Part shown: positions 26,652-34,593 of the stretch, piece by piece
Numbering within the stretch: position 1 is the stretch's first letter
Layout: each line of letters begins with the position of its first letter
Assembly (NCBI RefSeq): GCF_015207255.1
Contig: NZ_JADEXG010000040.1
Location: 1 to 48,625, forward strand
Source: Vasconcelosia minhoensis LEGE 07310
Lineage (GTDB): Bacteria > Cyanobacteriota > Cyanobacteriia > Phormidesmidales > Phormidesmidaceae
DNA: 48,625 bases
Direction of reading: 5' to 3'
The notes under the pieces: model-generated
The model's database searches: none
Seen by the model: the letters and a program-made list of their open reading frames with translations, nothing else
What the model was told of the DNA's origin: nothing
Program-made: the position numbers and the translations under genes

Positions 26652-26703
26652 ATCATCTCGCCGTTAGGTCAGCGCCCATTTTATCCATGGGATTTGTATA
26701 AGT

Positions 26704-26741
26704 GTATGGATGGGTTGAGACAGCTTCAACCCATCCTATAC
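26704..26741. repeat. Hairpin-forming intergenic repeat
   Basis: GGATGGGTTGA (26708-26718) and TCAACCCATCC (26726-26736) are perfect 11-bp arms around a 7-nt loop, with GTAT/ATAC outside a one-base bulge. It resembles the many short ACCCATCC-type repeats of cyanobacterial genomes. It has no T-run, so a terminator role is unlikely. Confidence 0.75.
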
Positions 26742-26808
26742 CTGATGGCTCGTACCCTTATGCACAAACGTCTAATGCCAGGATTTACGCTTTAAAATCT
26801 TTATAAAA

Positions 26809-26881
26809 TGCCAGGAGGCGGACTTGAACCGCCGACACGAGGATTTTCAGTCCTCTGCTCTACCAGCTGAGCTATCCCGGC
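26809..26881 (-). tRNA. tRNA-Phe (GAA)
   Basis: 73 nt. Acceptor GCCGGGA/TCCTGGC pairs with one G-U. D stem GCTC/GAGC, anticodon stem GAGGA/TCCTC with loop CTGAAAA (anticodon GAA) and T stem GGCGG/CCGCC are all perfect. CCA is not encoded. Confidence 0.97.
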
Positions 26882-27040
26882 GCGCAAATTGCGCTTAACT
26901 AAGGTAGCAAAAGATTGTGATGGTTAGCAAGGAAATCTTGGGTGTCTTTGATTAGGGGAGTACCCTTGCGAAACTAGGCCCCTGGTTTTGATCAGATCCT
27001 GGCCATAAAGGCGAAAAGCAGCAGCTCGGTCGGCGGGGAG

Positions 27041-27484
27041 CTACTCGATCGGGCGCAGACGGGCCAACTTGAGAGAAAATTCGCCTGAGCCTTCGCCGGC
27101 ATAGGAGCGGACGCGGACGGTGTACTTACCGGTTTCAGTAATCCGGGCGAACAGCAGCGAATTCGTCGTGCCGTCGGGGCCGTCGTCGTTTTCGCTAATG
27201 GTGATGCCGTTGGTATTCATCAGCGTCACCAGGGTGTCGAACTCTTCAGAAATGGCGTCGATGGTAATCTGGTCGCCTTCCTGAAGCTCCACGACGTAGT
27301 CTCTGGCAAAGCCGCCAAAGCCGGTGGGGATGTCCTGCTCGGAAAGGGTATCGGTGATTTCGCGGCTATTGGGCAGGCTGATCGGGCTGTAGAGCTGGGC
27401 TGAGGCCCGGCCTGCGGTCAGACCGGTCATAACCAGAGCAGCGGGAACCAGCAGCGTGTAGCTGAAGAATCTAGATAGTTTCAT
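27041..27484 (-). CDS. Secreted PPC-domain-like protein
   Basis: 147 residues. It has a clear signal peptide (basic MKLSRFFSY, a hydrophobic core, cleavage after ASA-Q near residue 30). The mature part has the features of a bacterial pre-peptidase C-terminal (PPC) domain: 'RDYVVELQEGDQITIDAI', then FDTLVTLMNTNG, then ENDDGPDGTTNSLLF, then GKYTVRVRSY. PPC domains are small beta-sandwiches usually attached to secreted peptidases, but here the domain stands alone. Likely periplasmic or extracellular, with unknown partner. Confidence 0.85.
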   Translation of the reverse strand: MKLSRFFSYTLLVPAALVMTGLTAGRASAQLYSPISLPNSREITDTLSEQDIPTGFGGFARDYVVELQEGDQITIDAISEEFDTLVTLMNTNGITISENDDGPDGTTNSLLFARITETGKYTVRVRSYAGEGSGEFSLKLARLRPIE

Positions 27485-27554
27485 AGGAAATCTGAATATT
27501 CTTTCCAGAACGAAGTCGGCAAGTTTCTGCCATTATGGCCCATATTTTGGCAAT

Positions 27555-27785
27555 TTAAAGGTTCAAATTGGGCGCTTCTTTATAGTAATCATCGGCGCTG
27601 ATGTTCTCGGCCTTAGCCTGCTCGTTGATGCAGCCGGACTTTTTATTGAACTGGCAGACCCTAGCCCATAGCTTGGCTCGCGTTCCCGGTGGTCCAGCGG
27701 AAAATAAAACGCGATCGCCCCCCGCCGTGCCGACCATAATTTTGACCTGGCAAATTGGGCAAGTCTGGGTTTTAGGTTCGCTCAT
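27555..27785 (-). CDS. Small conserved Cys-containing protein
   Basis: 76 residues from the ATG at 27785; a longer in-frame start at 27866 would add a 27-residue stretch unlike the rest. CPIC near the N-terminus and two more Cys in RVCQFNKKSGCIN suggest a zinc-binding or redox site. The phrase 'GGDRVLFSAGPPGTRAKLWA' looks strongly conserved in my recollection of cyanobacterial hypothetical proteins, but I cannot name a function. It is soluble, with no signal peptide or membrane segment. Confidence 0.65.
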   Translation of the reverse strand: MSEPKTQTCPICQVKIMVGTAGGDRVLFSAGPPGTRAKLWARVCQFNKKSGCINEQAKAENISADDYYKEAPNLNL

Positions 27786-27883
27786 CCCATCACCTGATAA
27801 ATTCTCCTGTTTCTCACCTTGCCATAGGAGTGGGGGCGAGCGGGGTGGTTTGCGAAGAAACGTCATCTTTGGAGGGTGGGTGG

Positions 27884-27953
27884 GTAAAGAGTAGAGAGTA
27901 AAGAGTAGAGAGTAAAGAGTAAAGAGTAAAGGGTAAAGAGCTGAGAGTTGAGA
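27884..27953. repeat. Heptameric short tandem repeats (STRR-type)
   Basis: Ten 7-bp units run without gaps: GTAAAGA or GTAGAGA for most, then GTAAAGG, GTAAAGA, GCTGAGA and GTTGAGA. Such heptamers are known in filamentous cyanobacteria. They lie about 100 bp upstream of the oligopeptide-binding lipoprotein gene. Confidence 0.9.
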
Positions 27954-28051
27954 GGGGATGTTCGGGAAGCGTTGCTGTAGACGTTAGGGATGATGGAGTT
28001 AGGGGGTAGGGGCTATATTGGGGGCAGACTTTTTTTGAGCTTCTAGCGGCT

Positions 28052-29863
28052 ATGTCTTTGCAGTCATTTCGATTTGACAAGGGGCTATTCGGATTTAGGC
28101 ATCGGCTTTGGGGGCGGGTTTTGGCTGGGCTGATGGCGCTGACACTGGCCGTGGTGCTGCCCAGCTGTAGCCTGTCGATGTTTGAGACCCAGGCGGCGGA
28201 TGTGCCTCGGATTGTTGAGGGGCTGCTAAGCGATCCGAAAACTTTTAACTATGCGCTGAACAATGAGTCTCCCAATATTTTTGGGCTGACCTATGAGGGG
28301 CTGGTTACTGATAATCCTTTAACGGGCGAAATTGAACCTGCTCTAGCCGAATCCTGGGACGTTTCTGACGACGGGATGAATATCGTCTTTACGCTGCGGG
28401 AAGGGCTGAAGTGGTCGGATGGGGAGCCGCTGACGGCGGAAGACGTCGTCTTTACCTATAACGACATTTTTTTGAATGAGGAAATCCCAACCGATACCCG
28501 CGACATTTTGCGAGTGGGTGAGGAAGGCAAGCTGCCGCAGGTGCGTAAGCTAGACGAGCGCCGGGTGGAGTTTCAGATTCCGGAACCCTTTGCGCCCTTT
28601 TTACGGATTACCGGCCTGGCGATTTTGCCCCAGCATGTCTTGGAACCACTGGTGGCGGAAAAAGATTCCCAGGGTCAGCCCAAGTTTCTCTCCGCCTGGG
28701 ATACCAGCACCGACCCAGACAAGCTTGTGTTCAATGGCCCCTACATGCTGGAACGCTACGTGCCGGGGGAGCGGCTGATCTTTGAGCGAAATCCCTACTA
28801 CTGGCGTACTGGGCCAAATGGCGAGCAGCAGCCCTACATCGAGCAGATTGTCTGGCAGATTGTGGAGTCGCAAAATAGCGAATTTGCTCAGTTTCGCTCG
28901 GGCGGACTGGACGATATGTCGGTCACGCCGGATAACTTTTCGCTGATGAAGCAGACTGAAGAGCAGGGCAACTATACGGTCTACAACGGTGGCCCTGCGC
29001 CCGGCACGCTATTTATGACCTTTAATCTGAACCAGGGCTCGCGTAATGGTCAGCCCCTAGTGAACCCAGTGAAGGCGCGCTGGTTCAATGCTCTGGAGTT
29101 TCGTCAGGCCGTTGCTCACGCCATCGACCGTGAGACCATGCTGAATAATATTTATCGCGGCCTGGGCGTGCTGCAAAATTCGCCGATTTCCTATCAGAGC
29201 CCCTATTTCGCCAGCGAAGAAGACGGCCTACCGGTGTATGAGTATGACCCTGAAAAGGCTAAGGAGCTGCTGCTGTCGGCGGGTTTCCAATATGCGTCCG
29301 ACGGTCGGCTGCTGGACTGGGACGACAACCCGGTGCGGTTTACGCTGCTGACCAATGCGGGCAATGCTATTCGGGAAGCGGTGGGGGCTCAGGTGAAGCA
29401 GGACTTGGGTAAGATCGGCATTCGGGTTGATTTTCAGCCGATTGACTTTGGCTCGTTAGTCAGCAAGCTGAGCGATAGCCTAGAGTGGGAGTCAATCGTC
29501 CTGGGCTTTACCGGCGGCATCGAGCCGAATAATGGCGCTAACCTCTGGCTAGCCGATGGGGGGCTTCATTTTTTCAACCAGAAGCCCCCGCCGGGTGCGG
29601 CCCCGCTGGAAGGTCGCGAGGTGTACGACTGGGAGGCCGAAATTAGCAACCTCTACATCGAAGCGGCCCAGGAGCTGGACGAAGACGAAAGGCGGGAGCT
29701 CTATGTCGAGACGCAGCGCCTGACCCAAGAATATCTGCCGTTTATCTATTTAATCAATCAGTATTCCATGGTGGCCGTACGAGACAAGATTAAGGGCGTT
29801 GAATATTCGGCCCTGGGCGGCGCGCTATGGAATATTCATGAATTGCGCATTGCTGAGGAGTGA
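28052..29863 (+). CDS. Oligopeptide/nickel-type ABC transporter substrate-binding lipoprotein
   Basis: 603 residues of the SBP_bac_5 (DppA/OppA) family. The N-terminus has a basic region, a hydrophobic core and a lipobox LPSC (C39). The binding domain has the family pattern 'VFTLREGLKWSDGEPLTAEDVVFTYN' (seen as LREGLKWSDG and AEDVVFTYN), NGPYMLERYVPGE and RQAVAHAIDRE. It would bind peptides or similar ligands outside the membrane and pass them to an OppBC-type permease. No permease or ATPase gene is adjacent, which is common in cyanobacteria. Ligand specificity cannot be read. The ATG at 28052 is preferred because the signal follows directly. Confidence 0.92.
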   Translation: MSLQSFRFDKGLFGFRHRLWGRVLAGLMALTLAVVLPSCSLSMFETQAADVPRIVEGLLSDPKTFNYALNNESPNIFGLTYEGLVTDNPLTGEIEPALAESWDVSDDGMNIVFTLREGLKWSDGEPLTAEDVVFTYNDIFLNEEIPTDTRDILRVGEEGKLPQVRKLDERRVEFQIPEPFAPFLRITGLAILPQHVLEPLVAEKDSQGQPKFLSAWDTSTDPDKLVFNGPYMLERYVPGERLIFERNPYYWRTGPNGEQQPYIEQIVWQIVESQNSEFAQFRSGGLDDMSVTPDNFSLMKQTEEQGNYTVYNGGPAPGTLFMTFNLNQGSRNGQPLVNPVKARWFNALEFRQAVAHAIDRETMLNNIYRGLGVLQNSPISYQSPYFASEEDGLPVYEYDPEKAKELLLSAGFQYASDGRLLDWDDNPVRFTLLTNAGNAIREAVGAQVKQDLGKIGIRVDFQPIDFGSLVSKLSDSLEWESIVLGFTGGIEPNNGANLWLADGGLHFFNQKPPPGAAPLEGREVYDWEAEISNLYIEAAQELDEDERRELYVETQRLTQEYLPFIYLINQYSMVAVRDKIKGVEYSALGGALWNIHELRIAEE

Positions 29864-29873
29864 ATCGCTGCCC

Positions 29874-29894
29874 GTTCTAGGCTGGCGCTAGAAC
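29874..29894 (+). terminator. Hairpin downstream of the substrate-binding protein
   Basis: GTTCTAG and CTAGAAC form a perfect 7-bp stem with a 7-nt loop, 11 bp after the stop codon. No T-run follows, so it may be a processing or stabilising hairpin rather than an intrinsic terminator. Confidence 0.35.
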
Positions 29895-30019
29895 TCCCGG
29901 ACTGGCGGAAACCATAAAGATTGCTGTGATTTGCGCCGCGATCGCGACCGCAGCCGCCATAATCAAGCATACGCTTACAATAGTAGTCAGCAATAGAACG
30001 AGCGACGCCACCGTAGCGC

Positions 30020-31003
30020 ATGGATGATATCGACCGAGCCTATCGCGTCTTGGAGCTAGACCCCAAAGCTTCGATGGCAGATGTAAACCAGTCCTATAAG
30101 GATCTGGTGTTCATTTGGCATCCCGACCGGATCCCGGCGGAGAAGACTCGCCTGCGCGAAAAGGCTCAGGAGAAACTGAAGCTGCTGAACGAAGCTCGGG
30201 CTTTGCTGCGATCGCGCAACGGCAAAAGCAGCGCTGCTTCCGGCAGTCGGGCAGCCAGCCGTAACGCGGCAGCCAGCGAGCCGTCCCAGAGCGCTCGTTC
30301 GACGTCACAGTCCAGGGATTCTGCCCGAGCCTACAGCGCCTACAGCCGACCCAGCTATCGCCCACCCTACGAATCCTACTATCGGACTTCGGCTGCCTAT
30401 ACTGCTCGAGGCGGCGGCAGTAGCGCTAGCAGTAGTAGCGGCAGTAGCAACGGCAGCAGCAACGGCAGCAGTAGTAACGGTAGCAGCACTCGCCCTTCCC
30501 GCTATGGCAGCTACTATTCCGCCGCCAGTGCCGAGTCTGCTCAGACCAATCAGTCTAGCGCCGGGCGCTACCCCTCTAGTCGCTATCCCCGTTCCTCACA
30601 AGACGAAGCCTCCGAGGCCCCTGCTCGCAGCCGCCAGGCTCCTGACCTTAGCGGGGCGGACTTCCAGGGTGCCAACCTGAGGGAGAAAGACTTTTCGGGC
30701 CGCAACCTGAGCAATGCCAACCTCAGCGAGGCCGACCTCAGCGATGCCTTTCTGCATAAGGTCAACCTCAATCGGGCCAACCTGCGCAAGGCTCGATTGT
30801 TCCGAGCTAACCTGCTCCAGGCTGACCTGAGCCATGCCAACCTGAGCGGCGCCGACCTAATTGGGGCTGACCTGAGCGGCGCTGACCTAAGCGGCGCTGA
30901 CCTGAGCGGGGCGAAGGTCGGCTACGGCGATAAGATTATGGTTAAGCTGATTGGCGCAACGCTGACTGGGGCAATTATGCCCAATGGGACCATTCACGAT
31001 TAG
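30020..31003 (+). CDS. J-domain protein fused to pentapeptide repeats
   Basis: 327 residues in three parts. Residues 1-68 form a J-domain with the essential H34-P-D36 motif (FIWHPDRIPA), which stimulates Hsp70 ATPase. Residues 70-210 are a Ser/Tyr/Arg-rich disordered linker with an extreme Ser/Gly/Asn run. Residues 211-320 are A(D/N)LxX pentapeptide repeats ending IMPNGTIHD, the same ending style as the secreted pentapeptide protein at 4215. The intact HPD predicts recruitment of a DnaK, and one is encoded 6 kb away. The pentapeptide helix could be the client-binding part. It has no signal peptide, so it is cytoplasmic. Confidence 0.9.
   Translation: MDDIDRAYRVLELDPKASMADVNQSYKDLVFIWHPDRIPAEKTRLREKAQEKLKLLNEARALLRSRNGKSSAASGSRAASRNAAASEPSQSARSTSQSRDSARAYSAYSRPSYRPPYESYYRTSAAYTARGGGSSASSSSGSSNGSSNGSSSNGSSTRPSRYGSYYSAASAESAQTNQSSAGRYPSSRYPRSSQDEASEAPARSRQAPDLSGADFQGANLREKDFSGRNLSNANLSEADLSDAFLHKVNLNRANLRKARLFRANLLQADLSHANLSGADLIGADLSGADLSGADLSGAKVGYGDKIMVKLIGATLTGAIMPNGTIHD
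30412..30488 (+). repeat. AGC/GGC-rich microsatellite in the J-domain linker
   Basis: Repeated AGTAGC, GGCAGC and AACGGC triplets encode the Ser/Gly/Asn linker. Triplet slippage here would alter linker length in frame. Confidence 0.75.
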
Positions 31004-31254
31004 CCGCCTATCCTACCAGTCCGCTATGAGTCGGTCATCAGTCGGCCATTAGCTGGGAACTCTGGACTTCGAAAACGGCCCCTTACTCGGCTTCCCCGCT
31101 GTCATAGATTCATTGCCGTCAGCTTTAAACCTCTATTCTAACTGGAGTGCCGATTCTGTCTGTGCGCGATGCAGCAGCGTCCCTTCACTCCTTTTAGCAG
31201 ATTTTAAAGATCCACTACTCTGATACGGTGGTGATGGACAACGACTATTAATCA

Positions 31255-31274
31255 ATACATTTCTATACATTTCT
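31255..31274 (+). repeat. Tandem 10-bp duplication abutting a start codon
   Basis: ATACATTTCT occurs twice in a row (31255-31264 and 31265-31274), and the next base is the A of the ATG of the small gene at 31275. No Shine-Dalgarno sequence is visible in front of that ATG. The rest of the 271-bp gap from 31004 shows nothing clear. Confidence 0.8.
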
Positions 31275-31487
31275 ATGTTTTTACAAAAGAAAGGCACCGA
31301 TACCCTAATCAAAATTATGGAACCGGAAGAGCTATTTGACCCGGTTAAGACTTCAGTAAAAGGGCGCGATCAGAAAGGACAAGCAGAGCAGGCCCCAGAA
31401 ACCTTTGAGAAGTCAGAGCTAGTTTTTCCCTCAGGCGAGTCGCTACCCCGCTGCTGGGTCGATGCCGACTATCGCCTCAAATCTTAA
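31275..31487 (+). CDS. Small conserved cyanobacterial protein
   Basis: 70 residues. The N-terminus reads MFLQKKGTDTLIKIMEPEELF, seen as MFLQKKGTD and MEPEELFDP; the C-terminus is 'KSELVFPSGESLPRCWVDAD'. I remember closely similar short proteins in other cyanobacteria but cannot assign a function. It is hydrophilic, with one Cys and no export signal. The conserved MFL start supports 31275 despite the missing ribosome site; the next Met, at 31317, would remove the conserved head. Confidence 0.65.
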   Translation: MFLQKKGTDTLIKIMEPEELFDPVKTSVKGRDQKGQAEQAPETFEKSELVFPSGESLPRCWVDADYRLKS

Positions 31488-31517
31488 AGTGCTGCTCGAG
31501 TCAAATTTCTCGCTAGC

Positions 31518-32210
31518 ATGAGCAGAAAAGCTCAGCAGTATGACGGAAATAGGTTTTGGCAGATTGACGGTGGCGCGATGGTACTTCTCAGAGATTTATC
31601 GAGTCAGCTCGCGCTTGACGATCCAGAAGAGCGGCGGGTCTTGAGCTATGTATCCTGGTCGCAGTACGAAACTTTACTCGCTGACCTAGGGGAAGCGTCT
31701 CCCTACCGGCTGCAATTTCTAGATGGCGTGTTAGAGATTTTGGCCCCCAGTCGCCGGCATGAAAGCGGCAAAACTCGCATCGGAGACTTACTGCTGATTT
31801 ACTTTCTAGAAACGGATACGGAATATTTTCCAATGGGCTCAACTACCCTGCGGCAGCCAGAACGCCAGGCTGGAGGTGAGCCCGACGAAAGCTATTGCAT
31901 TGGCACGGATAAAGACATTCCCGATCTGGCGATTGAAGTCATCGTCACCAGCGGCAGCATCAATCGGCTAGAACTTTACCGTCGGCTAGGCGTTCGGGAA
32001 GTGTGGTTTTGGCAAAATGATCGTCTCCTGCTATACCATCGGCGCGAAGAAACCCCGACTCAGTTTGCGCTGACTGCTGGCTATGAACCCATTGCCCAAA
32101 GCGAGCTGCTGCCAGACCTGGATATGGGGTTACTCACGGACTGTATCCAAAACCCAAACCCCTTAGCAGCGGCCAAAGCCTTTCGCCGGGGTATTCAAGC
32201 TAGTCGCTAG
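31518..32210 (+). CDS. Uma2 family PD-(D/E)XK nuclease-like protein
   Basis: 230 residues. The core includes 'SYVSWSQYETLLADLGE', RLQFLDGVLEI, 'PMGSTTLRQPERQAGGEPDE', DIPDLAIEVIVTSGSI and LGVREVWFW. Asp of PDL and Glu of IEV are the likely acidic residues. It is closest by layout to the Uma2 at 2816-3466 (both have the MGSTTL and PD-A/V-(V/I)EV order). The first 20 residues are less typical, so the ATG at 31578 is an alternative start. It overlaps the convergent Fe-S protein gene by 11 bp at the 3' ends. Confidence 0.87.
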   Translation: MSRKAQQYDGNRFWQIDGGAMVLLRDLSSQLALDDPEERRVLSYVSWSQYETLLADLGEASPYRLQFLDGVLEILAPSRRHESGKTRIGDLLLIYFLETDTEYFPMGSTTLRQPERQAGGEPDESYCIGTDKDIPDLAIEVIVTSGSINRLELYRRLGVREVWFWQNDRLLLYHRREETPTQFALTAGYEPIAQSELLPDLDMGLLTDCIQNPNPLAAAKAFRRGIQASR

Positions 32211-32745
32211 CGTGGGCAGGGGTCTGTAGGGCGCTAGTCGGCGAGTGACGCTGGATGATTTCTTCAACCTGGCTAGGCTCGACGTTTCGATACTTAACGT
32301 TCTTAGGCAGAATGCGGATATTTGGGCCGTGCTTACAGCCGCCCAGACAGCCGCTGGCCTCTAGCTTGAGCGAACTGGGCTGCTCCGCCAGGGTCGATTC
32401 AAACGCCTGCCAGAGTGCAGTGCCGCCGCGCTTACAGCAGTTTTTCTTCTGACAGATTTGCACCTTGGGTGCTGATTTATTAGACTTCTTGGCGAGCTTA
32501 GCGTCGTAGGTAATTCTGGCCTTGGGCGAAAGGGGAACAATTTGCACCGCCTGCAGGCCCTTTTTTTCTGACTCGGCCCAGACGCGGACGATGTCGCCGA
32601 CTGCCAGCTCTTCGTGCGCGATCGCGCGCAGCGGCTTGGGCAGCTGAATGCGCTTCAGCCCCTGGGACGTTTCCAAATGCATTGCCTTGAGCTTGCCCTT
32701 AGAGGAGCTGAGGCTCTCGGTATAGCGGCCTTGTAGGACTTGCAT
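32200..32745 (-). CDS. Protein with C-terminal thioredoxin-like [2Fe-2S] ferredoxin domain
   Basis: 181 residues from the ATG at 32745; an in-frame start at 32775 adds ten hydrophobic residues and is less likely. The N-terminal half (about 1-85) is a small beta-rich domain (LQGRYTESLSSSKGKLKAM, IVRVWAESEKKGL). The C-terminal half is a thioredoxin-like ferredoxin: VQICQKKNCCKRGG, then SGCLGGCKHGPNI, giving the four Cys spaced C-x4-5-C ... C-x3-C that bind a [2Fe-2S] cluster. Such proteins are common in cyanobacteria; the redox partner is unknown. Tail-to-tail overlap with the Uma2 gene is 11 bp. Confidence 0.88.
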   Translation of the reverse strand: MQVLQGRYTESLSSSKGKLKAMHLETSQGLKRIQLPKPLRAIAHEELAVGDIVRVWAESEKKGLQAVQIVPLSPKARITYDAKLAKKSNKSAPKVQICQKKNCCKRGGTALWQAFESTLAEQPSSLKLEASGCLGGCKHGPNIRILPKNVKYRNVEPSQVEEIIQRHSPTSALQTPAHASD

Positions 32746-32847
32746 AGTCAAAATGAGCAGCGGATAGCGTAACATCTGTAGGATTTGATCATACCCTAGC
32801 CAGTCATTACAGCAATTTTCAACCCCACAAAGGACAAGGTTATGACG

Positions 32848-33036
32848 TTAGGCTCTATCCGACTTTAGCAGCCCGCCTTTGCCCCACATGTCGTCTTCGT
32901 AATCCTGCAAGAAAATGGTGACCGCCTCTGCTGGCAGCCCATAGGCTTCTTGAAAGGCTTCGGTGATTCGCTTCACCAACAGCCGCCGCTGGTCTAACGT
33001 GCGGCCCGGGGATTGCTGAATCGTAATCAGAGGCAT
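32848..33036 (-). CDS. 4-oxalocrotonate tautomerase family protein
   Basis: 62 residues, the usual length. Pro2 after the initiator Met (MPLITIQQSPG) is the catalytic base of the family once Met is removed. TEAFQEAYGLPAEAVTIFLQD fits the rest of the fold (seen as TEAFQEAYG and VTIFLQD). It forms small oligomers. The natural substrate is unknown, as for most single-gene members. It has no operon partner. Confidence 0.88.
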   Translation of the reverse strand: MPLITIQQSPGRTLDQRRLLVKRITEAFQEAYGLPAEAVTIFLQDYEDDMWGKGGLLKSDRA

Positions 33037-33180
33037 AGGTTTTCCTAACGCTATACCTCTATCTATATCAGTAATTTTAGCAATTCTAGGGTGGTCTGCC
33101 TTACCCGGTTGGCCCTGGGATCGCTTTCGTCAATCTGAGCCGCGATCGCTATAGTGAAATCAGGTCTGCTAATCAACATC

Positions 33181-33441
33181 ATGAAACTTGTTCTGGTCTG
33201 GCTGATTCGAGGCTATCGGCTGCTCATTTCACCCCTGTTTCCGCCGGTGTGCCGATTTCAGCCGACCTGCTCGCAGTACGCGGTTGAGGCCGTAGAGCGC
33301 TTTGGCCCGGTACGCGGCAGCTGGCTAGCGCTGCGCCGAATTAGCCGCTGCCATCCCTTCCACCCCGGTGGCTACGATCCGGTGCCAGAGGCCGCTGGGC
33401 GAAGTTCTGATAGCAAAACCGAGGAGCGACACAACCTCTAG
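33181..33441 (+). CDS. yidD: Membrane protein insertion efficiency factor
   Basis: 86 residues from the ATG at 33181; a GTG at 33154 is less likely. It has the YidD signature [17 protein letters not shown], then [15 protein letters not shown], then '[17 protein letters not shown]' with three conserved Cys. YidD assists YidC-dependent insertion at the membrane through an amphipathic N-terminal helix. In many bacteria it sits next to rnpA and yidC, but here it stands alone, as often in cyanobacteria. Confidence 0.95.
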   Translation: MKLVLVWLIRGYRLLISPLFPPVCRFQPTCSQYAVEAVERFGPVRGSWLALRRISRCHPFHPGGYDPVPEAAGRSSDSKTEERHNL

Positions 33442-33537
33442 GCGGTAGAGTCTGCCTTCAGCCACAGCGCGTTCAGCGCCTGGGGCCGATAAAATGAGGG
33501 CGAGTGAAAGCTCAAGCTTTATCGCAAGGAAATGTCC

Positions 33538-34431
33538 ATGCTAAATCGACGTATTTTTATCGGTGCTTCGCTCACCGCCTGGTTTGGGCTGCTGACAGCC
33601 TGCTCCTCTGGCGGTGACCAGCCCCAGCTCACCGTCGGCTCTAAGGAATTCACCGAGCAGTATATTCTCGGCAATATGTACGAAATTGCCTTAGATAATG
33701 CCGGTTTCGATGCCGAATATAAGGTGCTCGCCAGTTCCAATGAGAATCATGAGGCCCTGCTGAACGGCGAGATTGACCTGTATCCCGAATATACGGGGAC
33801 GGCGCTGCTGAGCATTTTCAATCTGGAATTTGACCCCGGTCAGACGGCGGATCAGGTGTATGACACCGTGGAGGAAGCCTATAATGCAGAAGGCCTGGCG
33901 ATTCTAGAGCCGACTTCTTTTAACAATACCTACGCCCTGATGATGACCCAGGAGCGAGCCGACGAACTGGATGTGAAAACCGTCAGCGACTTATCTACAA
34001 AAGCTGGTGAGCTCAAGCTCGGTACCGACCGCGAGTTTCCTACCCGGGCCGATGGTCTAGTCGGTTTACAAGAGGTCTACGGCGGGTTCAACTTTGATGA
34101 CGTGGTCGTACTCGATGCAGGCTTACTCTATGCTGGCCTGGAAGAAAACGAAATCGATGTGACAACCGGGTACGGTACCGATGGCCAGATCGATGCCTTT
34201 GATCTGGTCGTTTTAGAAGACGACAAGGGCTTCTGGCCACCCTACCCGGTCGTCCCGGTCGTGCGGCAGGAGGTGCTAGACGAGCATCCTGAAATTGCTG
34301 ATGTGCTCAACCCAATTGCGGCTCTGCTCGATAGTGAGACGATGCAGCAGCTGAACTGGGAAGTAGCCGGTAACAGCCGCGAACCCGACGAGGTCGCCCG
34401 CGAATTTTTAGAGACGAACGGGCTGCTTTAA
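33538..34431 (+). CDS. Osmoprotectant-type ABC substrate-binding lipoprotein (OpuAC/OsmF-like)
   Basis: 297 residues. AAGGA at 33526-33530 is 7 nt from the ATG at 33538 but only 1 nt from the ATG at 33532, so 33538 is preferred. A lipobox LLTAC puts C22 at the lipid site. The mature part has TVGSKEFTEQYILGNMY, then EIDLYPEYTGTALL, then GTDREFPTRADGL and a 'DVTTGYGTDGQIDAFDLVVL' stretch, all typical of glycine betaine/choline-binding proteins of the OpuAC-like group. No permease or ATPase is next to it, so the partner must be elsewhere. A terminator overlaps the stop codon. Confidence 0.9.
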   Translation: MLNRRIFIGASLTAWFGLLTACSSGGDQPQLTVGSKEFTEQYILGNMYEIALDNAGFDAEYKVLASSNENHEALLNGEIDLYPEYTGTALLSIFNLEFDPGQTADQVYDTVEEAYNAEGLAILEPTSFNNTYALMMTQERADELDVKTVSDLSTKAGELKLGTDREFPTRADGLVGLQEVYGGFNFDDVVVLDAGLLYAGLEENEIDVTTGYGTDGQIDAFDLVVLEDDKGFWPPYPVVPVVRQEVLDEHPEIADVLNPIAALLDSETMQQLNWEVAGNSREPDEVAREFLETNGLL

Positions 34432-34453
34432 CCGGAAGTCGTCGCCCGTTTTT
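34417..34453 (+). terminator. Intrinsic terminator of the osmoprotectant-binding gene
   Basis: AACGGGC (34417-34423) pairs with GCCCGTT (34444-34450), followed by a T-run to 34453. The left arm overlaps the last codons; the loop is 20 nt. Confidence 0.6.
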
Positions 34454-34593
34454 AGGTTGGGGGTAGCTTGACTCCTGAACAAATCCCTAACCTATAGGCA
34501 GCTCACGCTTCCCTTAGGTAAATTTGCCAGGCTGCCCAAAAAAAAATGATCTGATAGAGTGAAGGCTGGCCGCTTCTCTCTCTAGGCTAGTTA

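Noticed and set aside
27884-27953. CRISPR array
   Set aside because: The repeats are 7 bp and contiguous, with no spacers and no cas genes nearby.
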